From Bacteroidota bacterium (GTDB taxonomy: Bacteria > Bacteroidota > Bacteroidia > B-17B0 > Aurantibacillaceae): a stretch of DNA of 48,349 nt. The stretch is from assembly GCA_900299295.1 (NCBI GenBank), contig OMJH01000081.1, positions 1 to 48,349 on the forward strand, given 5' to 3'. Of the stretch, positions 1-8,305 are shown piece by piece. The position numbers and the translations under genes are program-made. The notes beneath the pieces are model-generated. The model was not told the origin of the DNA and made no database searches. It saw only the letters and a program-made list of their open reading frames with translations. Position 1 is the first letter of the stretch. Each line of letters opens with the position of its first letter.

Positions 1-26
1 ATTGCCACAGTTAAGTTTAATTTCAT
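1..26 (-). CDS. Possible 5' end of an unidentified gene running off the left edge
   Basis: An ATG at 26..24 on the minus strand opens a frame reading MKLNLTVA before the window ends. It lies about 70 bases downstream of the outer-membrane receptor gene on the same strand, so it could be the next gene of that unit and might begin a signal peptide. Eight codons are too few to judge, and the stretch 27-95 between it and the receptor shows nothing else recognisable. Confidence 0.25.
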
Positions 27-95
27 AGGTTTAAATTTATAGTTTATTATTCAAAGTAAGATCAAAAATCTTAAGCAATTCTAAAGTTAATAAAT

Positions 96-2528
96 TTAGA
101 ATTTATAATTATATCCGATTCGGACTACCTGAGTTTCATAATAATCGGTGCTTAAGTAATAAAAGCCAGCGCCTTGTATTTCTTTGTGTATTTGCATTGT
201 ATTAAATAGATCTGTTGCATTTAAAAACAATTCGCCTTTCCCTTTTTGTATTTGTTTTTTTACGCCGATATCTAAAGAAAAGCGTGTTCCGATTTTTCCT
301 TGTGGTATAAGATCAGGGGCAAGATAAATGACTGTCAGTTGAATGTCTGTTTTGTTCTTTAAGTGAAATACTCCGTTAAATTTTGAGTTCCACGAGATTA
401 GTTCTTGTCTTGAAGAACTATATGTATTTATTACGGGATATTTATTCTCTACAGTAAATGCCTCAATGATGCTTTGATAACCATTAAAGTTTACGTTGAA
501 CGAAAACCAATTTTTTATATCCTGTGTGAGTAACAACTCAACACCGGTATTGTAGCTCTTCCCTGCATTTTGCATGATAGAATAAATTAAAGCGCTGCCG
601 GGTACTGTGCTCGCTATTCTTGTGATTGTTCCGTTTGCTGATTTGTGATAGACCGACCCAAACAAATACCCCTTTTTCCATGATGATTTATAGCCCAATT
701 CAAATAAATTAGTAAACTGCGGACTAAGCGCAGGATTACCTACTTTAATGATTTCAGCATCATCATATTTTGGAAAGATCCGTATATCCACTTCATTCGG
801 TCTGTCCACTCTTCTATTGTAGAATACTGAGATTTTATTTTTATCATTGAACTTGTAAGCCATGCGAACGTTGGGGAACGGCTGCGTGTAATTGTATCCG
901 TTGCTTTTGTAAGTTGGATGATTAGGATTTACCAAATAGTTAACACCAACGTATTCTGCTCTTATACCAGCTTCAATTTCATATTTTGCTTTCTCTAAAA
1001 CATAATTAGCATATAATGCAGGGACTGTTTCTTTGTAAGTTGCCCAACCGCCCGCACTTGAATCTATAGGAGAATTGATACCGGGAAAGAATTGCATATT
1101 GGTTGGAATATTTCTATATCTGAATTTTATTCCAGTTTCTAATCTTCCGTACTTCAATGGCTTGATGTAATCAAAATTAAAATCCGCCACATGCTCATCC
1201 GAGAGCAACTTAAAAGCATCATTACCTGTAAATGTTGGCATTACATTGGTGAAATAGTATTTTTCATCCTCTCTATGAAACGTATAGTTAAGACCAATAT
1301 TTAAAGAGTGACCTGCTTGTTTAAATTTATGTTGATAGTTAGAACTAGCCGTAACTGTTGTTTTCAATTCATCTTCTAAAAATTGCCATAGTCTTTTTCT
1401 ATCTGTTAAATCAGAATTAAAAAATGGCTCGTCACCATGATCTAAGATTTGTTCAGAACTGAAAAGAGCAGATAGGCTGAATTGATTGTTATCCTTCGGA
1501 TTGAAATCAAAACCTGCTTTTGCTGTACCGATAGTTGTGTTTCTGTTACGCTTTGTTTGCTGTCTTATTATTTCTCCTGTATTGTAATACCTGTCTACAA
1601 ATTCGTTTTTATTTAAAGTATTCGTTAACAAATAATCCCCTTGAAAAAACAGATTTACTTTCTTTTTTCGATAGTTAAGTGAAAGAGATGGATTTATTTT
1701 AGGTGTATATTGGAACTGTGGTCTTATAGTTGGCAAGTTATCTTTCTTAATCCACAGCGCACCCAATCCTCCTGAAAGACCTACTTTTCCATTGAATCCT
1801 TCTTGTTTATTCTTTTTGTAAATGATGTTGATGATTCCGGCATTGCCATTGGCATCGTATTTTGCTGAAGGATTGTTAATGATCTCAATTTTTTCAATTG
1901 CTGATGCCGGAATATTATCTAAACTCGACTGATTTCCAAAACCTGTTAATGCTGTTTGTTTTCCATCAATCAATACAACCACTTTGTCGCTTCCCCTGAT
2001 ATGAACCTTGCCATCTTGAACAGTGACACCCGGTAAATTTTGCATCGCTTGTAAAACCGTTCCTCCGCTTTGAGTAGTATTATTTTCTAATGTAAAACTC
2101 TTCTTATCCATTTTACCCGATACTTCCTCTTGCATTGCGGTGACTTCAACCTCATTTAAAACCTTAGCATCTTCTTCAAGTTCTATTGTACCTAAATCTA
2201 AATACTGACTTAATGTGCCAACATAAACATTTTGTTTAAATGGCTTGTAACCAATAAATGTTACTTCGGTATAGTAGTTTCCCGATTTGATATTGCTGAG
2301 TGTAAATCGTCCTTCTTCATTAGTTATTGTTCCCTGAACCAATGTACTATCCTTTGAATTTTTAAGTGTAACAGTAACAAATGGCAATACTGCTTTTGTT
2401 TTACGATCTTTTACTGAGCCTGAAATTGAAACTACGGTTTGTGCAAAAGAAGAAGTAATTCCACTTAATATAAATAAAAGGATCAGTATGCTGATTTTTA
2501 TAGGAAATATTCTATTGACATTATTCAT
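96..2528 (-). CDS. Outer membrane beta-barrel receptor (TonB-dependent receptor-like, OMP_b-brl_3 family)
   Basis: The 810-residue protein starts with a signal peptide (residues 1-30, ending SSFAQ), followed by a CarboxypepD_reg-like domain (about 33-115; SGSVKDRKTKAVLPF, GYKPF) and a plug-like domain (about 120-240; LPGVTVQDGKVHIRGSDKVV and VVLIDGKQTAL). The remainder is rich in alternating aromatic/polar strands and ends in a strand-like VVRIGYNYKF. That order is typical of Bacteroidota outer-membrane receptors of the OMP_b-brl_3 group, whose substrates are often unknown. There is no SusD partner beside it, so it is not a polysaccharide utilisation locus. It follows the histidine kinase by 35 bases on the same strand, so kinase, regulator and receptor are probably cotranscribed. 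The ligand cannot be read from the sequence. Confidence 0.9.
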   Translation of the reverse strand: MNNVNRIFPIKISILILLFILSGITSSFAQTVVSISGSVKDRKTKAVLPFVTVTLKNSKDSTLVQGTITNEEGRFTLSNIKSGNYYTEVTFIGYKPFKQNVYVGTLSQYLDLGTIELEEDAKVLNEVEVTAMQEEVSGKMDKKSFTLENNTTQSGGTVLQAMQNLPGVTVQDGKVHIRGSDKVVVLIDGKQTALTGFGNQSSLDNIPASAIEKIEIINNPSAKYDANGNAGIINIIYKKNKQEGFNGKVGLSGGLGALWIKKDNLPTIRPQFQYTPKINPSLSLNYRKKKVNLFFQGDYLLTNTLNKNEFVDRYYNTGEIIRQQTKRNRNTTIGTAKAGFDFNPKDNNQFSLSALFSSEQILDHGDEPFFNSDLTDRKRLWQFLEDELKTTVTASSNYQHKFKQAGHSLNIGLNYTFHREDEKYYFTNVMPTFTGNDAFKLLSDEHVADFNFDYIKPLKYGRLETGIKFRYRNIPTNMQFFPGINSPIDSSAGGWATYKETVPALYANYVLEKAKYEIEAGIRAEYVGVNYLVNPNHPTYKSNGYNYTQPFPNVRMAYKFNDKNKISVFYNRRVDRPNEVDIRIFPKYDDAEIIKVGNPALSPQFTNLFELGYKSSWKKGYLFGSVYHKSANGTITRIASTVPGSALIYSIMQNAGKSYNTGVELLLTQDIKNWFSFNVNFNGYQSIIEAFTVENKYPVINTYSSSRQELISWNSKFNGVFHLKNKTDIQLTVIYLAPDLIPQGKIGTRFSLDIGVKKQIQKGKGELFLNATDLFNTMQIHKEIQGAGFYYLSTDYYETQVVRIGYNYKF

Positions 2529-2563
2529 ACACCGAAATTAAAATCAGAGTTTTAAGAAAATCT

Positions 2564-3823
2564 TTAGTTGAATTTCAGTTCAAAATGGTGCATGGAATTA
2601 TTAAAACTATAACGAATGTTAAACTTGTAGAGGTCTGCTATGCCTTTTACAATAGCAAGGCCAAGCCCTATGGATTCTTTTGATGAATCATTCTTTGTAA
2701 AACAAACAAACAAATCTTCCGGCTTAATGCTTAATGGCTCTCCTGAATTGGAAACAATTAATCCGACAGTAGATAGTTTTATTTGAATTTCACCTCCTTC
2801 TATATTGTGGCGCATTGCATTCTGAAGTAAGTTAGAAACTATAACCTCACATAAAGTCGTGTTCATTTTAAGATTCACATTCGGTTCGATCACTGATGTA
2901 ATCTTTAAGCCTTTCGCCTGTGCAACTTCCTCAACATTATCGATTGTCTTTGTTATGACTTCTGAAAAATTGATTTGCTCAACCTCCTTGAACTGATTAT
3001 TTTCAATTTTAGCCAAAAGCAAAAGAGCTTTATTTAAAGAGCTTATTTTCTTTAATGTATTATCCATAGATTGCAGCTGTCCCATCTCTTGCTCTTTTAA
3101 GTGAGGCGACTGCATTAATAAATTCACATTAGCCTTTAATACAGCAATTGGAGTTTGAAGTTCATGTGATGCGTTTTCTGTGAACTCTTTTTGGAGAATA
3201 TAATCTTGATGTATTTTTACAATGAGTTTGTTTAAGGTTTCGTTCAGCTGATTAAACTCAAGAGTTTCTGATTTAGGGAAATTATGCTCTTCGTGATTCT
3301 TGATCTCGTATCGATTTAATGCATTTAGTGTTTCATAAAAAGGCTTCCACATGGATTTTGACAACAACCAGTTTGAGACAAAAAACGCAACTGCAAGAAA
3401 CCCAACAACAATGAAGAAGGTTGACAAAATACCTTCCAATAATTCGTCTTCCTCAATGGTAGTTTTTAATACAGTGATATAGTAAGGCTTTCCATTGAAT
3501 GAATATTGATTAACAAATTTTCTGAATGAAATATATTCCTTTTCAATCTTATCGTAAATTAATGTATCTGTATATCCCGGAACAAATCTTTGATTTGTTA
3601 GAGGTTCAATGTAAGAAAAGCTATCAGGGCTGAGATAGTAGGTTTGACCAATAGTATTGCTTTGAACCAATCCCTTTGCCTTAGTATACTCACGTTCTAA
3701 CGATTCATCTGTTCCATCTCTTAATTCATCTTTAATCAGCATATAAGAAATTAATCCTGCCAATATCAATAGCGGAAGACTTATTAAAGCATAGTACCTA
3801 ATGGTTTTATTTAAAAGTTTCAT
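2564..3823 (-). CDS. Two-component sensor histidine kinase
   Basis: The 419-residue membrane kinase has TM1 at about 9-30, a periplasmic sensor loop of about 100 residues, TM2 at about 131-155, a short HAMP-like linker, and a HisKA box with the phosphoacceptor His220 in ASHELQTPIAVLK. The ATPase domain follows, with the N box LLQNAMRHN and the glycine box GLGLAIVKGI near the C-terminus. The sensor loop matches no domain I recognise. Its start overlaps the stop of the response regulator by one base (TAATG), which indicates translational coupling and a cognate pair. The adjacent outer-membrane receptor is the likeliest target or signal source; that is inference. Confidence 0.95.
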   Translation of the reverse strand: MKLLNKTIRYYALISLPLLILAGLISYMLIKDELRDGTDESLEREYTKAKGLVQSNTIGQTYYLSPDSFSYIEPLTNQRFVPGYTDTLIYDKIEKEYISFRKFVNQYSFNGKPYYITVLKTTIEEDELLEGILSTFFIVVGFLAVAFFVSNWLLSKSMWKPFYETLNALNRYEIKNHEEHNFPKSETLEFNQLNETLNKLIVKIHQDYILQKEFTENASHELQTPIAVLKANVNLLMQSPHLKEQEMGQLQSMDNTLKKISSLNKALLLLAKIENNQFKEVEQINFSEVITKTIDNVEEVAQAKGLKITSVIEPNVNLKMNTTLCEVIVSNLLQNAMRHNIEGGEIQIKLSTVGLIVSNSGEPLSIKPEDLFVCFTKNDSSKESIGLGLAIVKGIADLYKFNIRYSFNNSMHHFELKFN

Positions 3824-4500
3824 TAATTGGTTTTAAAATTATATCCAATGCCATAGATGGTTTGCACATAGTCTGTGCAGCCTTTGTTCATTAATTTTTT
3901 TCTTAAATTTCTTAAATGCACATAAATAAAGTCGTGACTATCCATTTGATCTGAATCATCGCCCCATAAGTGTTCAGCAATTGCATTTTTAGACACAACA
4001 CGATTTTTATTTATAATAAAAAATAGTAAAAGGTCGTATTCTTTAGCAGTAAGATTAACCGTATCCCCATTTACCTTTACATGTCTCTCATCCAGTATAA
4101 TCGTGATCTCATTCACAACAATTGACTTACTGCCATCAAAACTTCTCCTGCGGATAAGAGCTTTTATTCGTGAGTTTAACTCCGCTAAATCAAATGGTTT
4201 AGCTAAGTAATCATCCGCACCTAAGTCCAAACCTTTTATTTTGTCGCTTGATGAATTCTTAGCAGAAATAATTATTACTCCGGCTTTAGAATTATTCTCC
4301 TTTAGTTGTTTGATGATGTCGAGTCCACTACCCTTTGGTAAGGTAATATCAACCAATATACAATCATAGTCATAAACCCCCGCCTTTTCTGATGCTTTAA
4401 CAAAGTCCGCAGCAGATTCTACCAAATATCCCTCTTGATGAAGATATTGTTTGATGGATTTTCGAAGTTCAGCTTCGTCTTCTATAAGAAGAATTTTCAT
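3823..4500 (-). CDS. OmpR/PhoB-family response regulator
   Basis: This 225-residue protein has a receiver domain (1-115) with the acidic pair E7/D8 and phosphoacceptor Asp51 in ILVDITLP, then a winged-helix DNA-binding domain (about 130-224; NLTAKEYDLLLFF and the C-terminal TIYGIGYNF). Length and order are normal for the family. It is the first gene of a kinase-receptor unit. Upstream lies a tandem TTAAGA repeat with 11-bp period, the spacing expected for head-to-tail OmpR-type dimers, so autoregulation is likely. Confidence 0.95.
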   Translation of the reverse strand: MKILLIEDEAELRKSIKQYLHQEGYLVESAADFVKASEKAGVYDYDCILVDITLPKGSGLDIIKQLKENNSKAGVIIISAKNSSSDKIKGLDLGADDYLAKPFDLAELNSRIKALIRRRSFDGSKSIVVNEITIILDERHVKVNGDTVNLTAKEYDLLLFFIINKNRVVSKNAIAEHLWGDDSDQMDSHDFIYVHLRNLRKKLMNKGCTDYVQTIYGIGYNFKTN

Positions 4501-4512
4501 ACAGTAAATTTA

Positions 4513-4541
4513 CAATGATAATTCTTAAGAGATTATTAAGA
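4513..4541 (-). promoter_or_regulatory. Response-regulator promoter with tandem TTAAGA repeat
   Basis: On the minus strand a -7-like box TATCATTG (4520..4513, one mismatch to TAnnTTTG) lies 12 bases from the ATG. Two TTAAGA copies (plus-strand 4525-4530 and 4536-4541) are 11 bp apart and sit where the -33 element should be; no TTG is present there. This layout suggests an activator-dependent promoter bound by the encoded regulator, but TTAAGA is AT-rich and binding is inferred. Confidence 0.5.
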
Positions 4542-4587
4542 CAACTTCGATTACAGAAAGATTTAAAATAAATAATTGAACGCGAAA

Positions 4588-4603
4588 CCGCTGAAATCAG
4601 CGG
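4588..4603. repeat. Perfect 7-bp inverted repeat, function unknown
   Basis: CCGCTGA-AA-TCAGCGG is a perfect palindromic hairpin in the 218-base gap between the response-regulator gene and tRNA-Leu. On the plus strand a T9 run follows only 28 bases later, so it is not a standard terminator. The rest of the gap holds the promoter at 4513-4541 and the terminator at 4669-4713; I see no ORF. Confidence 0.4.
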
Positions 4604-4668
4604 CATTAGCTTCAGTATCGCTCAGGAATAGTTTTTTTTTGAAAGGCCAGTATCAACTTTTCAATAAG

Positions 4669-4713
4669 AAAAAAAGAAATCCATATATCGTTATGATATA
4701 GGGATTTCTTTTT
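4669..4713 (-). terminator. Strong intrinsic terminator after tRNA-Leu
   Basis: AAAAAGAAATCC (4671-4682) pairs perfectly with GGATTTCTTTTT (4702-4713); after one A-G mismatch, TATATC (4684-4689) pairs with GATATA (4695-4700) around a 5-base loop. On the minus strand the stem ends in a run of T from the A tract at 4669-4675. It lies 6 bases beyond the tRNA 3' end and could also act in the other direction. Confidence 0.85.
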
Positions 4714-4718
4714 AAATG

Positions 4719-4800
4719 TACCCAGAACGAGACTCGAACTCGTAAGCCTTACGGCATACGCCCCTCAAACGTACGTGTATACCAATTCCACCACCTGGGC
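4719..4800 (-). tRNA. tRNA-Leu (anticodon GAG)
   Basis: Read on the minus strand, an 82-nt cloverleaf is visible: acceptor GCCCAGG pairing with the 3' TCTGGGT (G-U at the first and last pair), D arm containing GTGGAATTGGTA, anticodon stem TACGT/GCGTA around loop TTGAGGG with anticodon GAG, a long class II variable arm (TGCCGTAAGGC), T stem ACGAG/CTCGT with loop TTCGAGT, and discriminator A. It decodes CUC and CUU. The CCA end is not encoded. It lies 49 bases downstream of the glutamine synthetase gene, with its own -7 box and a terminator. Confidence 0.95.
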
Positions 4801-4818
4801 ATTCAAAAGAACGGCCGA

Positions 4819-4826
4819 CAAAAATA
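4819..4826 (-). promoter_or_regulatory. -7 box for tRNA-Leu
   Basis: TATTTTTG on the minus strand fits the Bacteroidota -7 consensus TAnnTTTG and ends 18 bases before the tRNA 5' end. No TTG is found at the usual distance upstream. Confidence 0.5.
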
Positions 4827-4849
4827 AATAAAATCGGTGAAAGAAAATT

Positions 4850-7036
4850 CTATTTCAGAAACAACATTTCCCTGTATTTAGGCAATGGCCATACTTCGTC
4901 ATCTATCATTGCCTCCAGTTTATCACTGTGGTAACGGATTTCATCAAAATAAGGCTTCACCTTTTCACAATATGCAATTGCCTGCTTTTTCGGAGAATCA
5001 AGGTTGTTTGCCTTTTTTCGCTCTTCCGTCATTTTATCGGCGGAAGTTTTGATAACAGCAATATGTTCCGAAATTTCTTTGATCATCTGCAACTGCAGAT
5101 TGGCGGCCGCTTTATAATCTGTTCCTAAAATATTTTTCATCCCGTTCACGTTTTCTACAAGCGTGTGCTGATAACGAATTGCTGCCGGAATGATCTGGTT
5201 CGCTACAACATCTGCCATTATCCGACCTTCAATTTGAATTTTCTTTGTATACGTTTCCAACGCAATATCATACCTCGCCTCTTGTTCACGGTGATTTAAA
5301 ATATTCAGGTTCTCAAATAACTGAAATGTTTTTTTGCTCACGTATGCCTCCAGCGCCTGTGGTGTTGTAGGAATATTATTCAAACCCCTTCGCTTTGCCT
5401 CTTTCTTCCACTCCTCACCATAACCATTACCTTCAAAACGAATCCACTTAGATTCAACAATATATTTTTTAAGCACCTGAAGTATTGCGACATCCTTTTC
5501 CACCTTTTTATCAAGCAAGGCATTTACTTCTGCCTGAAATTTATTTAATTGTTCGGCAACGATTGCATTCATTACCGTCATTGGCCCGGCACAATTTGCA
5601 GATGACCCAACAGCACGGAATTCAAACTTATTTCCGGTAAATGCAAAAGGAGAAGTTCTGTTTCTATCGGTGTTATCTTTAAGTATATCCGGAATTTTTC
5701 CGATGTCGAGTTTAATGTTAGTTTTTTCTTCGGGAGATAATTTTCCTCCATGAACATTTTTCTCAATTTCATCCAGAACCTTCGTTAACTGTTCGCCTAA
5801 AAACACGCTCATGATGGCAGGAGGTGCTTCGTTGGCTCCAAGACGATGGTCGTTATTTGCACTTGCTATTGAGGCACGCATCAAATCAGCATGTTCATAT
5901 ACCGCACGAATTGTATTCACAAAAAAAGTAAGGAACATCAAATTTGTCTTTGGCGTTTTACCGGGACTCAATAAATTCTTTCCGGTATTTGTGGCCATGC
6001 TCCAATTGTTATGTTTACCGCTACCGTTAACACCGGCGTACGGCTTTTCATGCAACAACACTCGTAAATTATGACGCAATGCAACCTTTTCCATTACATC
6101 CATTAACAACTGATTATGATCAACAGCTACACTCACCTCTTCAAAAACGGGTGCGCATTCAAATTGCGCAGGCGCCACTTCGTTATGGCGTGTTTTCACC
6201 GGAATACCCAATAAATGGCATTCATGCTCAAAGTCATGCATAAAGGCCGCCGCACGGTCTGGTATCGATCCCCAATAATGATCCTCCAGCTGCTGGCCTT
6301 TTGCAGGTGAGGCACCGAATAAGGTACGGCCCGTTTGCTGCAAATCAAAACGAACATTAAACAATGCCGCATCAATCAAAAAATATTCTTGTTCCCAGCC
6401 AAGCGTGGTAAAAACCTTCGTAACATTTTTATCAAAATACTGACATACGTTCGTAGCGGCTTTGTCAAGCGCGTGGATGGATTTTAATAAAGGAGTTTTA
6501 AAATCTAGCGCCTCGCCGGTGTAGGAAACAAATATGGTTGGAATACAAAGTGTTTTGCCCCAAATGAAAGCAGGAGAAGTGGGATCCCAGGCCGTGTAGC
6601 CACGTGCCTCGAATGTATTTCGGATGCCTCCACTTGGAAAACTTGAAGCATCAGGCTCTTGCTGTACCAACTGTCCACCATCAAATTTTTCTACGACTCT
6701 ACCATTTTCAATCGGATCAAAAAATCCATCATGTTTCTCCGCGGTTGTACCTGTAAGCGGTTGGAACCAATGCGTATAGTGTGTTACCCCTTTTGAAATT
6801 GCCCAGGCTTTCATACCGGAAGCTACCTGGTCTGCCATTTTTCTTTCAATAGAAGTTCCTTTTTCCATTGCATCTCTTACGCTGTTAAAAGCTTCATCGG
6901 AAAGGAAAGCTTTCATGGCATCGTATCCAAAAACATTACTTCCGAAAAAGGTCGAAATTTGACCTTCAGGATAATCAATTTCGATAGGTTTACGGTTTAG
7001 TGAACGCTCAAGAGCAGCAAAACGACGAGTAGACAT
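4850..7036 (-). CDS. glnN: Type III glutamine synthetase (GSIII)
   Basis: Glutamine synthetase makes glutamine from glutamate, ammonia and ATP in the cytoplasm and is the main entry point for ammonia. The 728-residue length is that of the GSIII class, not the roughly 450-residue GSI. The N-terminus shows FGSNVFGYDAMKAFL and TAEKHDGFF; the middle holds GSGKHNNWS and the class signature ANNDHRLGANEAPPAI (about 392-408), then FRAVGSSANCAGP. The ATG start is supported by a -7 box TAATTTTG 15 bases upstream. No GlnB or ammonium transporter gene is adjacent. Expression may be affected by the A8G6 tracts in its leader. Confidence in function is very high. Confidence 0.97.
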   Translation of the reverse strand: MSTRRFAALERSLNRKPIEIDYPEGQISTFFGSNVFGYDAMKAFLSDEAFNSVRDAMEKGTSIERKMADQVASGMKAWAISKGVTHYTHWFQPLTGTTAEKHDGFFDPIENGRVVEKFDGGQLVQQEPDASSFPSGGIRNTFEARGYTAWDPTSPAFIWGKTLCIPTIFVSYTGEALDFKTPLLKSIHALDKAATNVCQYFDKNVTKVFTTLGWEQEYFLIDAALFNVRFDLQQTGRTLFGASPAKGQQLEDHYWGSIPDRAAAFMHDFEHECHLLGIPVKTRHNEVAPAQFECAPVFEEVSVAVDHNQLLMDVMEKVALRHNLRVLLHEKPYAGVNGSGKHNNWSMATNTGKNLLSPGKTPKTNLMFLTFFVNTIRAVYEHADLMRASIASANNDHRLGANEAPPAIMSVFLGEQLTKVLDEIEKNVHGGKLSPEEKTNIKLDIGKIPDILKDNTDRNRTSPFAFTGNKFEFRAVGSSANCAGPMTVMNAIVAEQLNKFQAEVNALLDKKVEKDVAILQVLKKYIVESKWIRFEGNGYGEEWKKEAKRRGLNNIPTTPQALEAYVSKKTFQLFENLNILNHREQEARYDIALETYTKKIQIEGRIMADVVANQIIPAAIRYQHTLVENVNGMKNILGTDYKAAANLQLQMIKEISEHIAVIKTSADKMTEERKKANNLDSPKKQAIAYCEKVKPYFDEIRYHSDKLEAMIDDEVWPLPKYREMLFLK

Positions 7037-7051
7037 AAATTAATTTTTTCG

Positions 7052-7059
7052 CAAAATTA
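7052..7059 (-). promoter_or_regulatory. -7 box of the glnN promoter
   Basis: TAATTTTG on the minus strand fits TAnnTTTG exactly and lies 15 bases before the glnN ATG. The T8C6 run (plus-strand A8G6, 7064-7077) lies directly upstream and fills most of the spacer toward the -33 position, where no TTG is evident. Confidence 0.6.
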
Positions 7060-7063
7060 GGCG

Positions 7064-7128
7064 AAAAAAAAGGGGGGTGACTTAAAAAATATTAACTTTT
7101 TGGTAACAATCACTAAAAAAAAGGGGGG
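7064..7128. repeat. Two identical A8G6 homopolymer tracts in the glnN leader
   Basis: Plus-strand A8G6 occurs at 7064-7077 and again at 7115-7128, 51 bases apart, in the 104-base gap between glnN and the PAS gene. No other paired A/G tract of this length was seen in the window. Such mononucleotide runs are prone to slippage; the proximal one abuts the promoter. Confidence 0.8.
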
Positions 7129-7140
7129 CTTTATAAGAAA

Positions 7141-7989
7141 TTATTGAATTTCATCCTTTGAGCCTCTACCATAGCCGATTAATTTCCGGTATTTTTCCTC
7201 CATTTCCTTCTGATGCGTAATGTCTTTAATTGTTGCAACTGCAGCTATAATATCATTTTTTTCATCGGTAATAAAGCGTCCGTTCACTTTTATAAGTTTT
7301 TTAGTACGACTAACCTTATTTATTATCACAAGCTCCAACTCATCGGTTTCCTTTCCTGACAGTGAATAAACAATAGGCAGTTGCTGCGCAGGAAAAACTG
7401 TTGTGCCATCGGAATGGTAAACAAAAAACAACTTGGTCCAGTCAGCAAAATACCCATCCTCGTTAGTTTCAAAAATATCCTGAGCCATCTGGTTAACTAA
7501 AACAATTTCTTGCCTATTATTTGTAACAATTACCCCTTCACCAATGTTATCTAATATCAAGGACAGTTGATGTTCATTGGCGCGAAGCTGCTTTTCAATT
7601 TTCGTTCGCTCCTCTTCCTTCAATTTTAATTGTGTTATATCTTCCGAAATACCTAAACAATATAATGGTGCGTCAGCCGAATTTTTGAGCGCAATTTTTT
7701 TTGTGTGTAACCAACGCTTTCCGGTCGGTGAATCAATTTGTTCTTCAGCGATATCAACTATAGCAGGGCTTTTCAAAGCCTCTCGGTCTTTCATTGCAAA
7801 AAAATCTGCCTGTTGCTGAGGAAAAAAATCATAGTCGCTTTTCCCTATCAAAGTTTTACGATCCAGTCCCAACAAAACTTCTGCCGCCTTGTTTACGCGA
7901 ACAAAACGAAGGTGGACGGGATCTTTAACAAAAATCATATCAGGAATATTCTTAATTACAGAATTCAAGAAAATTGTCGACTCAGTCAA
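7141..7989 (-). CDS. PAS-domain sensor segment, probably the 3' part of a frameshifted gene
   Basis: The 282-residue frame carries two PAS-type domains. The first (about 8-120) contains NIPDMIFVKDP, GKSDYDFFPQQ and LGISEDITQLK; the second (about 135-270) begins LILDNIGEGVIVTNN and ends TIKDITHQKEMEEKYRKL. The protein then stops, with no kinase, GGDEF or other output domain. Its only start is TTG at 7989, inside the end of the upstream membrane ORF. In families with this PAS type the words before it are usually an unbroken ERELTEST helix; here L-E-R-E precedes the TTG in frame up to a TGA at 8007. One missing base would join both ORFs into a 384-residue protein. Alternatively it is translated by coupling through the TTGACTGA overlap. 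Confidence 0.75.
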   Translation of the reverse strand: MTESTIFLNSVIKNIPDMIFVKDPVHLRFVRVNKAAEVLLGLDRKTLIGKSDYDFFPQQQADFFAMKDREALKSPAIVDIAEEQIDSPTGKRWLHTKKIALKNSADAPLYCLGISEDITQLKLKEEERTKIEKQLRANEHQLSLILDNIGEGVIVTNNRQEIVLVNQMAQDIFETNEDGYFADWTKLFFVYHSDGTTVFPAQQLPIVYSLSGKETDELELVIINKVSRTKKLIKVNGRFITDEKNDIIAAVATIKDITHQKEMEEKYRKLIGYGRGSKDEIQ

Positions 7990-8296
7990 CTCGCGCTCCA
8001 GCTTTCACTCTTTCCAAGTCATACGTTTCACGATTAAGCAGATCTAAAATAGAATTGTCTTTGGTTTCTTTGCCATTTACATCTTTATCATTTAAACTAT
8101 CCATGTAGGCCTCATGCTGATTTTGCAGCAACTGAATTTTCAAAAGATGTTTCTCGATAGATAGAGTACGATTTTCAACATCGACCAATCGATTTAAACT
8201 ATCTTCTTTAAAATAATCAAAAAGAAATAGTGCAGAAAGTACAATCAAATTTGATAACATACCCGGCATAATCCATTTTGAAAGCTGAAACTTCAT
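7982..8296 (-). CDS. Small membrane-anchored coiled-coil protein, probably the 5' part of the PAS gene
   Basis: The 104-residue ORF has one transmembrane segment (about 12-30, MLSNLIVLSALFLFDYF) and then a charged helical stretch (31-98). It ends in AGARVD, unlike the helical heptads that precede it. A shift by one base after codon 98 (GTG AAA, 8008-8003) changes the reading from AGARVD-stop to LERELTEST, which runs into the PAS frame. This would give a membrane anchor, short coiled coil and two PAS domains. It follows the DUF2007 gene by 9 bases. If the stop is genuine, the two ORFs overlap by 8 bases. Confidence 0.7.
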   Translation of the reverse strand: MKFQLSKWIMPGMLSNLIVLSALFLFDYFKEDSLNRLVDVENRTLSIEKHLLKIQLLQNQHEAYMDSLNDKDVNGKETKDNSILDLLNRETYDLERVKAGARVD

Positions 8297-8305
8297 CTGA
8301 AGAAA

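Noticed and set aside
4605-4640. Possible small RNA or terminator before the T9 run on the plus strand
   Set aside because: The hairpin at 4588-4603 is 28 bases away from the T run and no stem lies directly before it, and no gene precedes it on that strand.
5811-6074. Open frame of 87 codons on the plus strand inside glnN
   Set aside because: It is an antisense shadow of a strongly conserved enzyme gene, with no promoter or recognisable product.
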